Notes under the pieces: model-generated
What the model was told of the DNA's origin: nothing
What the model saw: only the letters and a program-made list of their open reading frames with translations
Database searches by the model: none
Shown here: positions 25,318 through 33,837 of the stretch, piece by piece
Position numbering within the stretch: the first letter of the stretch is position 1
How the letters are laid out: every line of letters begins with the position of its first letter
DNA from: Meridianimarinicoccus marinus
Lineage (GTDB): Bacteria > Pseudomonadota > Alphaproteobacteria > Rhodobacterales > Rhodobacteraceae
DNA: 64,000 nucleotides
Direction: 5' to 3'
Assembly (NCBI RefSeq): GCF_040689105.1
Contig: NZ_JBFBVU010000003.1
Span: forward strand, 205,228 to 269,227
Translations under genes and position numbers: made by a program

Positions 25318-26557
25318 TCTCGACGCTTGCGTCCAGCGTTCCGCCCGACAGCCACGCCGCGGCGGCGCGTCCGGCGTGACGCCCCGTGGCAAGACAGCCG
25401 GTCAGCAGATAGCCGCCGGTGGGCGCTTCCCAGTCCAGCATTTCCCCGGCGCAGAAGGTGCCGGGACGGGCCGTCAGCATCAGCCCGTCGTCCAGGGCTG
25501 CACGCGGCACGCCCCCGGCTGTGGATATCGCCTCGTCCAGCGGGCGCAGACCGGTGTGGGCTATGGGCAGTGCCTTGAGGCAGCGCGCCAGCGCCTCGGG
25601 AGTGTCGGGCAGCGGGCGGCCGAACTCCTGCAACAGGGCCAGCCGTGCGGGATCCAGCTTCAGGCTCTTGCGCAGATGGGCGGCCACCGTGGCCTTGCCG
25701 CGCGGGCGCGCCAGTCTTTCGGTGATCCACGCCGCCGTGCGATCGGGCAGAAGATCGACGTGAAGCCGGGCTCCCGCCCGCATCTGCGGACTGAGCGGAT
25801 AGACCCCGCCGCCTTCCAGCCCGCGCGCCGAGATCACGAATTCGCCGCGCGACAGCACCGGTCCGGCGCGCAGGGCCGCGCCCTTCACCGGGGTGCCGAA
25901 ATGGCGGGACATATGCGGCGACCAATGGATGCAGATGCCGGCGTTGGCCGGGGCGAAGGGGGTCGGGGTCACGCCCGCACCCGCCAGAATCCCGGCCCAG
26001 GCACCGTCGGACCCCAGCCGCGCCCAGCTTGCCCCGCCAAGCGCCAGCACGGTCGCATCCGCCAGCACCCGGCGCGGCCCTTCGGGCGTGTCGAACAGCA
26101 CCGCCGCGCCATCCCAACCGGTCCAACGCCAGCGCGTGCGCCTCTCGACCCCCAGCGCGCCCAGCCGCGCGGCCCAGGCCCGCACCAGCGGGGAGGCTTT
26201 CATCACCTTGGGAAACACCCGACCGGTGGAGCCGGTGAACACCGGCTGGCCCAGCCCGCGCGCCCAATCCTGCACCGCCTCGGGACCGAAGCCCGCCAGC
26301 AGCGGCGCCAGCCAGTCGGCGGCTGTGCCATAGGCGGCGAGGAACCGCGCCGGATCTTCGGCCTTGGTCAGGTTCAGCCCGGATTTGCCCGCCATCAGCA
26401 GCTTGCGCGCGATCGATGGTTTGGCCTCGACCAGCACCACGCGGTGGCCTGCCTGCGCAAGCACCTCGGCAGCCATCATCCCGGCCGGGCCCGCGCCGAT
26501 GATCAGTGCCTCAACCTGCTCTTGTCCTGCGGCCACGATGCGCCATCCTTGCCCCAT
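25298..26557 (-). CDS. HI0933/BaiN-like flavoprotein (NAD(P)/FAD oxidoreductase)
   Basis: A 419-residue FAD protein with the dinucleotide-binding motif ALIIGAGPAGMMAAEVLAQAG, the family signature KLLMAGKSGLNLT, GRVFPKVMKAS, VLALGGASWARLG and the C-terminal FAD motif CAGEMLDWEAPTGGYLLTG. This matches the TIGR03862-type flavoproteins of unknown substrate. Its ATG overlaps the start of the divergent HNH gene by 2 bp, so the two genes share an extremely compact divergent promoter zone or use promoters inside one another. Confidence 0.88.
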   Translation of the reverse strand: MGQGWRIVAAGQEQVEALIIGAGPAGMMAAEVLAQAGHRVVLVEAKPSIARKLLMAGKSGLNLTKAEDPARFLAAYGTAADWLAPLLAGFGPEAVQDWARGLGQPVFTGSTGRVFPKVMKASPLVRAWAARLGALGVERRTRWRWTGWDGAAVLFDTPEGPRRVLADATVLALGGASWARLGSDGAWAGILAGAGVTPTPFAPANAGICIHWSPHMSRHFGTPVKGAALRAGPVLSRGEFVISARGLEGGGVYPLSPQMRAGARLHVDLLPDRTAAWITERLARPRGKATVAAHLRKSLKLDPARLALLQEFGRPLPDTPEALARCLKALPIAHTGLRPLDEAISTAGGVPRAALDDGLMLTARPGTFCAGEMLDWEAPTGGYLLTGCLATGRHAGRAAAAWLSGGTLDASVEISPRLS

Positions 26558-26861
26558 GACCGATCCGACCGAACCGCTGTGCCCGCTGTGCGGCCGCCCG
26601 ATCCCGAAGGGGGTGCCGCAAAGCCGTCACCACCTGATCCCGAAGCTCAAAGGCGGCAAGGGAGGCCCGACGGTACTGTTGCACCAGATCTGCCATTCCG
26701 AAATTCACGCGACCCTGACAGAGGCCGAGCTGGCACGCAACTACAACACCGTCGAGGCCCTGCGCGGCCATCCCCGGCTGGCGAAATTCATCGGCTGGGT
26801 GGCCCGGCGGCCGCCTGATTTCAGGTCGCGCACGCCGGGGCCGCGGCGGCGGCGCCCGTAA
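26556..26861 (+). CDS. HNH endonuclease-like protein
   Basis: A 101-residue protein with a CPLCGRPIP zinc knuckle, the HNH-type RHHLIPKLKGG and LHQICHSEIHATL, which supply a Cx2C...Cx3H metal site and the catalytic histidines. The C-terminal tail is arginine/proline rich. The gene starts within the divergent flavoprotein start codon region. The role (nuclease or single-gene defence/repair) is not shown by context. Confidence 0.78.
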   Translation: MTDPTEPLCPLCGRPIPKGVPQSRHHLIPKLKGGKGGPTVLLHQICHSEIHATLTEAELARNYNTVEALRGHPRLAKFIGWVARRPPDFRSRTPGPRRRRP

Positions 26862-26953
26862 CCGGGATTTGGACTCCCGACGGGAAGGCTCCCGCCCCCT
26901 TCCGACCTGGCGGCCGCGAGGCGTTGGGCCGGGCGCCGCTGCGCGGCGCAGTT

Positions 26954-26977
26954 TGAGTATTTCCGCCAAGAAGAAGG
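26954..26977 (+). repeat. Dispersed repeat, copy 2
   Basis: TGAGTATTTccgcCAAGAAG followed by AAGG, preceded by a GC-rich inverted repeat (GCGCCGCTGCGCGGCGC at 26929-26949 approximately). It lies just beyond the stop of the convergent cytochrome c2 gene. Confidence 0.7.
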
Positions 26978-26995
26978 GAATTGGCGCGCGCCGTC

Positions 26996-27418
26996 TCAGT
27001 CCGACAGGCTGGCCAGATAGGCATAGAGGTCGGCGGCTTCCTGTTCCTTGCGCACCCTGAAGGTCATCTTCGACCGCGCCGCACCATCGTCCAGCGTGGC
27101 GCGCAGATAGGCGGTGGGATCCTGCACGAATGCAGTGAAGTTGGCTTCGTCCCAGACCACCCCGGCTTCGCCCAGTTGCAGGGCCGGTGCGGAATACTTG
27201 AAGCCTTCGACCGTGCTGGCCGCGCGTCCGGCAACCCCGTAAAGGTTCGGGCCGGTGCTGGCCTTCTTACCCGCAAGCGTTTCGCCTGCGTCGTTCACCA
27301 CCACATGGCAGGCGACACATTTGCGAAAGGCCTTTTCGCCGGTGGTAACATCGCCTTCGGCCAGCAGCGGTGTGGCGCACAGGGTCGCAAGGGCGGCAGC
27401 GACAAGGGGGGTGTTCAT
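26996..27418 (-). CDS. Cytochrome c2-like c-type cytochrome
   Basis: A 140-residue periplasmic monoheme cytochrome. Signal peptide about residues 1-20 (MNTPLVAAALATLCATPLLA), heme-binding CVACH near residue 34, STGPNLYGVAGR as in cytochrome c2, and the methionine ligand in SKMTFRVRKEQEAADLYAYL. The pattern closely follows Rhodobacter cytochrome c2, a mobile electron carrier between the bc1 complex and oxidases or the reaction centre. The start is chosen at 27418, giving a proper signal peptide, with AGGAGC upstream. It is divergent from idi. Confidence 0.88.
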   Translation of the reverse strand: MNTPLVAAALATLCATPLLAEGDVTTGEKAFRKCVACHVVVNDAGETLAGKKASTGPNLYGVAGRAASTVEGFKYSAPALQLGEAGVVWDEANFTAFVQDPTAYLRATLDDGAARSKMTFRVRKEQEAADLYAYLASLSD

Positions 27419-27636
27419 GGCGGGCTCCTTTCGGTGGGTGTCTGCACCGGTGTCCGGTGATCTGAGCCTTGAAATCGCGCGGATTCCGCCGGCGTTCAAC
27501 ACGACCTTGGGACCATGCCCCGCGTCGCGCCGCCCCTGTGTCATGATGCCTTCGTGCAAGATGCGCGACAACACGCTTACATCATTGCCAACAGCCCTCG
27601 CCAGACCCGCAGCCCGATCGCATCTGACCCAGACCG

Positions 27637-28167
27637 ATGACAGACATGATTCCCGCCTGGGTAGACGGCACCCTGACGCCGGTCGAGAAGCTGGAGGTGC
27701 ACAAGCGCGGTCTCCGGCACAAGGCCGTGTCGGTGTTCATCGTCGATGGGCAGAACATCCTGATCCAGCGCCGGGCGATGTCGAAATACCATACGCCGGG
27801 GCTGTGGGCGAACACCTGCTGCACCCATCCCAAATGGGGCGAAAGCCCCGCCGATTGCGCCGTGCGCCGCCTGAAGGAAGAACTGGGCATCACCGGCATC
27901 TACCCGGCCAAGCGCGACCGCGTGGAATACCGCGCGCAGGTGGGCAACGGCATGATCGAGCACGAGGAGGTCGACATCTTCATGGCCACCGCCTCGAAAA
28001 GCCTGAAGGTCACGCCCAATCCGCACGAGGTGATGCAGGTGGAATGGATCGGCCTCTATGACCTGATGGCCGAGGTTGCCCGCCGCCCGGCGCGGTTCAC
28101 GCCATGGCTGCGGATCTATCTGGAAAAGCACTCCGACACGATCTTCGGATCGATGCTGCGGGTCTGA
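27637..28167 (+). CDS. idi: Isopentenyl-diphosphate delta-isomerase, type I
   Basis: Interconverts IPP and DMAPP for isoprenoid synthesis. The 176-residue Nudix-fold enzyme has LEVHKRGLRHKAVSVFI, ILIQRRAMSKYHTPGLW, the catalytic-cysteine motif NTCCTHPKWGE, the Nudix-like RRLKEELGI and the metal/catalytic glutamates in EHEEVDIFM. Length is typical. It stands alone, divergent from cytochrome c2 and convergent with lldD. Confidence 0.94.
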   Translation: MTDMIPAWVDGTLTPVEKLEVHKRGLRHKAVSVFIVDGQNILIQRRAMSKYHTPGLWANTCCTHPKWGESPADCAVRRLKEELGITGIYPAKRDRVEYRAQVGNGMIEHEEVDIFMATASKSLKVTPNPHEVMQVEWIGLYDLMAEVARRPARFTPWLRIYLEKHSDTIFGSMLRV

Positions 28168-28235
28168 GGCCAAGGCGCCGGAGCCACCACCTGGCAGGTC
28201 CGGCTATGGTCAGGGTCCGGCCCGAAGGACCACGC

Positions 28236-29381
28236 TCACCGGAACCGCAGATTGTCGCGGCTCAACTCGGACACCGAGGTGCAGCCCATCAGCCGCATGC
28301 CGCGCTCAAGCTCGGCCTTCATCAGGCCGAGCGCGCGCTCGACCCCCGGCTGCCCGGCCGCGGCCAGCGGATACAGGTAGAACCTGCCGCCGCCGACGGC
28401 CTTGGCGCCCAGCGACAGCGCCTTGAGCACATGGGTGCCGCGCTGGATGCCGCTGTCCATGATGACGTCGATCTCATCGCCCACCGCATCCACAATCTCT
28501 GACAATTGGTCGAACGGTGTGCGCGAGCCGTCCAGCTGCCGCCCGCCGTGGTTCGACAGGATGATGCCGGTGCAGCCGATCTCGACCGCGCGCCGGGCGT
28601 CGGCCACCGACATGATGCCCTTCAGGCAGAACTGCCCGTCCCAGTCGCGCACCATTTCGGCCACGTCATCCCAGGTCATCGTCGGGTCCAGCATGTCGGT
28701 GAAATAGCTGCCGATCGACTTGGCGCCGCCGCTCATGTCCACGTGATCATCCAGTTGCGGCAGCTTGAAGCTTTCGTGGGTGACATAGTTGATGCCCCAC
28801 ATGGGCTTGCGCGCGAATTCGTACATGCCGTTCAGAGTCAGTTTGAACGGAATCGAGAACCCGGTGCGCAGGTCGCGTTCGCGGTTGCCGCCGGTGATGC
28901 TGTCCACGGTCAGCATCATCACCTCGACCCCGGCCGCCTTGGCGCGATCCATCATCACCTTGTTCAGCCCGCGATCCTTGTGGAAATAGAACTGATAGAC
29001 CTGCGGGGTGTCGTGCTTCTTGCGCAGCTCCTCGAGGCTGACGGTGCCCAGCGACGAGACCCCGAACATGGTGCCGTATTTCGCCGCCGCCGCCGCCACG
29101 GCGCGCTCGCCCTCGTGGTGGAACAGGCGTTGCAGTGCCGTGGGCGAACAATAGAAGGGCATCGCCAGTTTCTGCCCCATCACCGTCACCGACAGATCCA
29201 CGTCGCCAACCCCGCGCAGCACGTTGGGCACCAGATCGCAGGTTTCGATGCTGCTGGTGTTCTGGCGCAGCGTCACCTCATCGTCGGCGCCGCCGTCGAT
29301 ATAGTTAAAGATCGGCCCCGGCAGCCGGCGCTTGGCCAGCTTTCGGAAGTCGTGAAAATTATGACATTGGTTCAGACCCAT
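28236..29381 (-). CDS. lldD: FMN-dependent alpha-hydroxy-acid dehydrogenase (L-lactate dehydrogenase, LldD type)
   Basis: A 381-residue FMN enzyme that probably oxidises L-lactate to pyruvate and passes electrons to the respiratory chain. It shows NYIDGGADDEVTLRQN, the FMN stretch LTVDSITGGNRERDLR, the active-site HGGRQLDG (after IILSNHGG) and VIMDSGIQRGTHVLKAL. The start has GAGGAG upstream. An inverted repeat TGGTAA-N7-TTACCA lies 64-82 bp upstream and may bind a GntR-type regulator, as lldD genes are usually lactate controlled. Other hydroxy acids (glycolate, mandelate) cannot be excluded. Confidence 0.85.
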   Translation of the reverse strand: MGLNQCHNFHDFRKLAKRRLPGPIFNYIDGGADDEVTLRQNTSSIETCDLVPNVLRGVGDVDLSVTVMGQKLAMPFYCSPTALQRLFHHEGERAVAAAAAKYGTMFGVSSLGTVSLEELRKKHDTPQVYQFYFHKDRGLNKVMMDRAKAAGVEVMMLTVDSITGGNRERDLRTGFSIPFKLTLNGMYEFARKPMWGINYVTHESFKLPQLDDHVDMSGGAKSIGSYFTDMLDPTMTWDDVAEMVRDWDGQFCLKGIMSVADARRAVEIGCTGIILSNHGGRQLDGSRTPFDQLSEIVDAVGDEIDVIMDSGIQRGTHVLKALSLGAKAVGGGRFYLYPLAAAGQPGVERALGLMKAELERGMRLMGCTSVSELSRDNLRFR

Positions 29382-29444
29382 TCGGCGCTCCTCTTCCGGG
29401 GCCGGACCCGCCGCCCCTGCGGGGATTCCGTGACTCCGTCGTAC

Positions 29445-29463
29445 TGGTAACTTTAATTTACCA
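29445..29463. promoter_or_regulatory. Inverted repeat TGGTAA-N7-TTACCA upstream of lldD
   Basis: A 6-bp perfect inverted repeat in an AT-rich patch of otherwise GC-rich DNA, 64-82 bp before the lldD start. The TGGT...ACCA half-sites recall operators of FadR-subfamily GntR regulators (LldR, PdhR), although the spacer is longer than theirs. Candidate operator only. Confidence 0.45.
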
Positions 29464-29534
29464 ATTTTACCGAAAAAGCCAGCGCGAAACCTGCCACTGG
29501 GTCAGTTTGCCCGAATCCGTCCCCCAAAACGCAC

Positions 29535-29568
29535 ACCGGCGCCGGCGCGAAGGTCGCGCGGCGCCGGT
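29535..29568 (-). terminator. Rho-independent terminator after rlmN
   Basis: ACCGGCGCC pairs perfectly with GGCGCCGGT, with an inner GCGCGA/TCGCGC helix and AGG loop, and on the minus strand it is followed by GTGCGTTTTGGGG. It lies about 30 nt after the rlmN stop. Confidence 0.75.
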
Positions 29569-29599
29569 CGGGCAGCAAGTCAGGGGCTTGGCGCGCGCG

Positions 29600-30778
29600 C
29601 TATTCGGCGGCGGATTGATCCGCGCGGCGGGCGTTGCGGGCCCGTTCGGAGGCGGATTTGAGCTGCCCGCAGGCCGCCATGATATCCTCGCCACGCGGGG
29701 TGCGGATCGGGCTGGCGTAGCCGGCCTTGTAGATGATGTCGGCGAAGGCCCGGATGCGGTTGTTCGACGACCGCTTGTAGGGCGCACCGGGCCATTCGTT
29801 GAAGGGGATCAGGTTGATCTTGGCCGGGATGCCCTCGATCAATTTGATCAAACGGCGGGCGTCTTCGTCGCTGTCGTTCACCCCTTGCAGCATCACGTAT
29901 TCAAAGGTGATCCGCTCGGAATTGCTGAGCTTGGGATAGGCGCGCAGGCTGTCCAGAAGCTCGGCGATGTTCCATTTCTTGTTGATCGGCACCAGCCGGT
30001 CGCGCACCTCGTCGGTGGTGGCATGGAAGCTGATCGCCAGCATGCAGCCGATTTCCTCGGCGGTGCGGGCGATCTCGGGCACCACGCCGCTGGTGGACAG
30101 GGTGATGCGGCGACGGCTCAGGCTGATGCCCTCGGGATCCATGGCGATCTTCATGGCGTCGCGCACGGCTTCGAAATTGTACAGCGGTTCGCCCATGCCC
30201 ATCAGCACGATGTTGGACAGCAGCCGCGTTTCATCCTTGGGATTGCGACCCGGTTCCGGCCATTCGCCCAGATCGTCGCGCGCCAGCAGGATCTGGCCGA
30301 CGATCTCGCCCGGCGTCAGATTGCGCACCAGCTTTTGCGTGCCGGTGTGGCAGAACGAACAGGTCAGGGTGCAGCCGACCTGGCTGGACACGCACAGGGT
30401 GCCGCGATCTTCCTCGGGGATATAGACGGTCTCGACCTCATGTCCCCCGGCGATGCGGACAAGGTATTTCCGGGTGCCGTCGTCCGACACCTGCTTGCTG
30501 ACGATCTCGGGCACCTCGACCACGAAGTTCTCGGCCAGCAGCGCGCGATAGGGTTTCGCCAGATTGGTCATCAGGTCGAAGTCGCGCGCACCCTTCTGAT
30601 AGATCCACTGCCAGACCTGGTTCATCCGCATCTTGCCCTGACGCTCGGGCGTGCCGGCAACCACCAGCGCCTCTTGCAGGGCCGGACGGGTCAGGCCGAC
30701 AAGGTTCATCTTGCCGTCCTGCGGCAGCTTGCGCGGCAGGGTCAGAACGTCTTGCGTGATGGGCGCGGTGGCGGTCAT
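29600..30778 (-). CDS. rlmN: 23S rRNA (adenine2503-C2)-methyltransferase RlmN
   Basis: Radical-SAM enzyme that methylates A2503 of 23S rRNA and A37 of some tRNAs. The 392-residue protein has the CxxxCxxC cluster motif GCTLTCSFCHTGTQ near residue 135, MGMGEPLYNFEAV, LSTSGVVPEIAR, AISFHATTDEVRDRLVPIN and the late GEDIMAACGQL with the methyl-carrying cysteine. Length is normal. A strong terminator follows. Confidence 0.95.
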   Translation of the reverse strand: MTATAPITQDVLTLPRKLPQDGKMNLVGLTRPALQEALVVAGTPERQGKMRMNQVWQWIYQKGARDFDLMTNLAKPYRALLAENFVVEVPEIVSKQVSDDGTRKYLVRIAGGHEVETVYIPEEDRGTLCVSSQVGCTLTCSFCHTGTQKLVRNLTPGEIVGQILLARDDLGEWPEPGRNPKDETRLLSNIVLMGMGEPLYNFEAVRDAMKIAMDPEGISLSRRRITLSTSGVVPEIARTAEEIGCMLAISFHATTDEVRDRLVPINKKWNIAELLDSLRAYPKLSNSERITFEYVMLQGVNDSDEDARRLIKLIEGIPAKINLIPFNEWPGAPYKRSSNNRIRAFADIIYKAGYASPIRTPRGEDIMAACGQLKSASERARNARRADQSAAE

Positions 30779-30902
30779 GGCGGATCTTTCGGACAGGGCA
30801 GACCGCTACATAGCGCCTCACAGCGGTTTTGAAAAGTATCCACAGGCTAACGCCCCCAAACCTGTGTGCAGGGGCGACAGGGTCAAGGGCCGGGATACGC
30901 GA

Positions 30903-31430
30903 TCAGCCGCCGCAGCGGGTCATCGCGTCGTCGTAAGCGGCGGTAAAGCCGATCAGCGAGAAAGTGTCCTTGGTGGTGGTGCCGCGCGACGACCGTCCGG
31001 TGATCACCGCCTCGACGCCCCGCTTCAGGGCGGTGGCGATGCGGCGATCATCCTCGGGCGTGGCCGCCCAGGCCATTTCGCCATCGGTGAACAGCTCGAA
31101 TTTCGAATCACCCACCTGCATGGCCACGGTCGAGCCCGGCGCGAAAGGATAGCCGCCCTGGAAGGACACCTCGCCCAGCTTGTCGCTGCCCGGCCAGAAC
31201 GACACGAACATGTAGATATCGCCACGGCGCACCGCCACGACGCGCCCGTCCCGCGTGTTCACCGTTTCCCTGGGGGCCGAGACAACCCAGCACTGTTTGG
31301 GGTCTTCCTCGGCAAAAATGCTCCAGTCCGACTTCGCCGCCACACGCGTGGCCTCGTTCTGCGCCATGGCCATGCTTGCGGCCATACAAAGGACCGCTGC
31401 CAGACCTGACCGGATCGCTGCGTTCATCAC
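30903..31430 (-). CDS. Invasion-associated locus B (IalB) family protein
   Basis: A 175-residue exported protein. Signal peptide about residues 1-23 (ending SMAMA), then the IalB pattern WSIFAEEDPKQCWVVSAP, VRRGDIYMFVSFWPG, EVSFQGGYPF and FSLIGFTAAYDDAMTRC with two cysteines that could form a disulfide. IalB-like proteins are widespread in Alphaproteobacteria, where most have no known role despite the name. Monocistronic by appearance. Confidence 0.85.
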   Translation of the reverse strand: MMNAAIRSGLAAVLCMAASMAMAQNEATRVAAKSDWSIFAEEDPKQCWVVSAPRETVNTRDGRVVAVRRGDIYMFVSFWPGSDKLGEVSFQGGYPFAPGSTVAMQVGDSKFELFTDGEMAWAATPEDDRRIATALKRGVEAVITGRSSRGTTTKDTFSLIGFTAAYDDAMTRCGG

Positions 31431-31566
31431 CCTTCGCCTCCAGCACTCTGCTTCGTACGGGGCGCGTTTGCCGGTTGACCCGGCCTGCCGGCCCCGTTTC
31501 CTCGCCGGTCAGCTTAACCAAAAGACTGCCCCCCCGAAAGAGCAATCGCGGGGATGTGAGCCGGTC

Positions 31567-32442
31567 TCAGCCGACAAATTCAGACCGGGCCACGCCTTGG
31601 ATATAGAGCAGCGCCGTCAGATCGCCATGGTTGATCCGCAGGTCGCATTGCGCGGCAACCGACGGCTTGGCATGCAGCGCCACCCCGGCCCCGGCACGGC
31701 CCAGCATGCCAAGGTCGTTGGCGCCGTCGCCCACGGCCATCACCTGTGCTTCCGACAGGCCCAGACGGGCGGTGATGTCTTCCAGCGCGGCGATCTTGGC
31801 CTCGCGCCCCAGGATCGGCTGCACCGGCACGCCGGTCAGCTTGCCCCCTGCCACGCCCAGCACATTGGCGCGATGCTCGTCAAACCCCAGATCGGCGGCG
31901 ACCTTTTCGGTGAAGGCCGTGAACCCGCCCGACACCAGCGCCGCATAGGCCCCGCGCGCCTTCATCGTCGCCACCAGCGCCTTGCCCCCGGCGGCCAGCG
32001 TGATGCGGTCGACATAGACCCGGTCGACAATCCCAGCGTCCAGCCCGGTCAGCAGGCCCAGACGCTCGGTCAGCGCTCCTTCGAAATCCAGCTCTCCGTT
32101 CATCGCCCGCGCGGTGATCTCGCTGACCCGGTCCCCGACCCCGGCCAGATCGGCCAGTTCGTCGATACATTCCTGATCGATCATGGTGCTGTCCATATCG
32201 GCCAGCAGCATCTTCTTCTCGCGCCCCGCCAGGGGCTGGCCCAGCATGTCGATGCGGCGCGTCTGAAGATCTTCCCAGACCTGCCAGAAGTTGTTGGGCA
32301 GGGCGGTTACCGTGAACTCCGCCGCCTCGCCTTCCGCCAGCCAGCGCGCTTCGCCGCCGCCCCAGGCATCGCGCAGCGCCTCGACCGTGGCGCGATCCAG
32401 CGCCGGGGCAGCGGGAGAGGTCAGAAGGGTGACAACTTGCAT
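31567..32442 (-). CDS. serB: Phosphoserine phosphatase SerB
   Basis: Final enzyme of serine synthesis. The 291-residue HAD phosphatase has the DxD motif LLADMDSTMIDQECIDELAD near residue 85, ALVSGGFTAFTEKVA with the motif II serine, and VMAVGDGANDLGMLGRAGAG for magnesium binding, after an N-terminal ACT-like domain. The ATG at 32442 has GGATGGAG upstream; an in-frame ATG 11 codons earlier is less likely. In relatives serB often lies divergent from serC-serA; here these are separated by small ORF, ldh, cytochrome and a prophage remnant. Confidence 0.95.
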   Translation of the reverse strand: MQVVTLLTSPAAPALDRATVEALRDAWGGGEARWLAEGEAAEFTVTALPNNFWQVWEDLQTRRIDMLGQPLAGREKKMLLADMDSTMIDQECIDELADLAGVGDRVSEITARAMNGELDFEGALTERLGLLTGLDAGIVDRVYVDRITLAAGGKALVATMKARGAYAALVSGGFTAFTEKVAADLGFDEHRANVLGVAGGKLTGVPVQPILGREAKIAALEDITARLGLSEAQVMAVGDGANDLGMLGRAGAGVALHAKPSVAAQCDLRINHGDLTALLYIQGVARSEFVG

Positions 32443-32682
32443 CGAAACGGCTCCATCCTTGGCTTGCCGCGCCATAGATCACGCACGGCCACGGCAGGCC
32501 AGAGGCCGTGTCGCGCAATTGGCCGGACTGTGGTGAAATGACGGCCTCTGACAAGCGCCAGTCGACACGCATGCGCTGCGGACACAGTGTCTGGAAAATT
32601 CAGCGTGCAACTTTAGTACTATTGCATGCGCAAACATTTTAATTTAGTTACCTAACATATCAGTCGCAAACCGGAGGCACCC

Positions 32683-32781
32683 ATGCCGATTCCACGTATT
32701 ACCTATGAAGCTCTGGTCAAGATCTGGGGCGAACGCCTCACCAGCACCTTCTACTCGCCCGTCAGCATCGTCCGTCGCTGA
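32683..32781 (+). CDS. Small protein of 32 residues
   Basis: A short open frame starting MPIPRITYEALVKIWGERL and ending in a basic VRR. It has an excellent ribosome-binding site (ACCGGAGGCACCC before ATG) and follows an AT-rich, promoter-like 90-bp stretch. An 8-bp perfect hairpin follows 5 nt after the stop. The sequence could form one amphipathic helix. I do not recognise the family. Divergent from serB and upstream of ldh. The signals argue for a real translated small protein; conservation is untested. Confidence 0.6.
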   Translation: MPIPRITYEALVKIWGERLTSTFYSPVSIVRR

Positions 32782-32785
32782 ACCG

Positions 32786-32808
32786 CACGGGCCGAGTGTT
32801 GGCCCGTG
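32786..32808 (+). terminator. Hairpin after the small ORF
   Basis: CACGGGCC and GGCCCGTG form a perfect 8-bp stem with a 7-nt loop, 4-5 nt after the small-ORF stop. Only a weak T-rich tail follows (ACCTTGC), so it may be a terminator or an mRNA-stabilising hairpin. Confidence 0.55.
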
Positions 32809-32891
32809 ACCTTGCGCCGCCTGACGCTTTGTCCGCGGCTGTCGTACCCCTGTCTTGATTGCGCTAACGGCGCCGAAACAGGGGAACCGCC

Positions 32892-33833
32892 ATGAAATTG
32901 GGAATCGTTGGCGCGGGAATGGTGGGATCCACCGCCGCCTATGCCGTGGCCCTGATGGGCCATGTTTCCGAAATCGTCCTGGTCGATCAGAACGCGGCCC
33001 TTGCGCGCGCGCAGGCCGACGATATTGCCCACGCCATGCCCTTTGCCGCCGCCACGCAGGTGCGCTCGGGCGGCTATGCCGATCTGGCCGGCGCCTCTGT
33101 CATCATCATCGCCGCCGGCGTGTCACAGAAACCCGGCGAGACACGGCTTGATCTGCTCGGCCGCAATGCCGCCGTGTTTCGTGCCGTGCTGTCCGAAACC
33201 ATGACCGTCGCACCGCAGGCAATCCTGCTGGTGGCCACCAATCCGGTGGACGTGATGACCGGCATCACCGCGCGATTGACCGGCCAGCCCCCCGCGCGCG
33301 TCATCGGTTCCGGCACCACGCTCGACAGCGCCCGCTTCCGCGATCTTCTGGCCCGCGCCCTGAATGTGGCGCCGCGCTCGGTCCATGCCTATGTGCTGGG
33401 CGAACATGGCGACAGCGAGGTTCTGGCCTGGTCCTCGGCCCGCGTCGGCGCCCTGACGCTGGATGCCGCCGCCGCCCAGACCGGCCGCCCGCTGACCTTA
33501 GAGATCCGGGAAAAGATCGACACCGGCGTCCGCCGCGCCGCCTATGCCATCATCGAAGGCAAGGGTGCGACCTATCACGGCATCGGCGCGGCGCTGGCCC
33601 GACTGGTGGCCGCGATCAACGGCAACGAACGCTCGGTCCATTCTGTGTCCACCATGACCACGCAGATCGTCGGCGTCCACGGCGTGCCCCTGTCGCTGCC
33701 CCGCGTTCTGGGCCGCGACGGGGTCGAGGCGGAACTGGTGCCCGACCTCGACACAAGCGAACAGGCCGCGCTGGCCGACAGCGCCCGCCTGCTGAAACAG
33801 ACGCTGGAATCGGTGCCGCTGCAGCCGCTCTGA
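32892..33833 (+). CDS. ldh: L-lactate dehydrogenase (NAD-dependent)
   Basis: Interconverts pyruvate and L-lactate. The 313-residue protein has the NAD motif KLGIVGAGMVGSTAAYAV, the specificity loop GVSQKPGETRLDLLGRN where glutamine (not arginine) indicates lactate rather than malate dehydrogenase, LLVATNPVDVMT and the catalytic histidine in VLGEHGDSEV. An AGGGGAA ribosome site lies 6 nt before ATG. The fructose-bisphosphate control residues were not examined. It converges with the diheme cytochrome gene. Confidence 0.92.
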   Translation: MKLGIVGAGMVGSTAAYAVALMGHVSEIVLVDQNAALARAQADDIAHAMPFAAATQVRSGGYADLAGASVIIIAAGVSQKPGETRLDLLGRNAAVFRAVLSETMTVAPQAILLVATNPVDVMTGITARLTGQPPARVIGSGTTLDSARFRDLLARALNVAPRSVHAYVLGEHGDSEVLAWSSARVGALTLDAAAAQTGRPLTLEIREKIDTGVRRAAYAIIEGKGATYHGIGAALARLVAAINGNERSVHSVSTMTTQIVGVHGVPLSLPRVLGRDGVEAELVPDLDTSEQAALADSARLLKQTLESVPLQPL

Positions 33834-33837
33834 GGCG

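Noticed and set aside
26862..26995. Possible small structured RNA or tRNA after the HNH gene
   Set aside because: GC-rich inverted repeats are present, but no tRNA cloverleaf or other RNA signature could be built; the only definable element is the dispersed repeat.
28506..29450. 314-codon antisense frame over lldD
   Set aside because: lldD is certain on the minus strand; the frame is histidine/glycine-rich shadow sequence.
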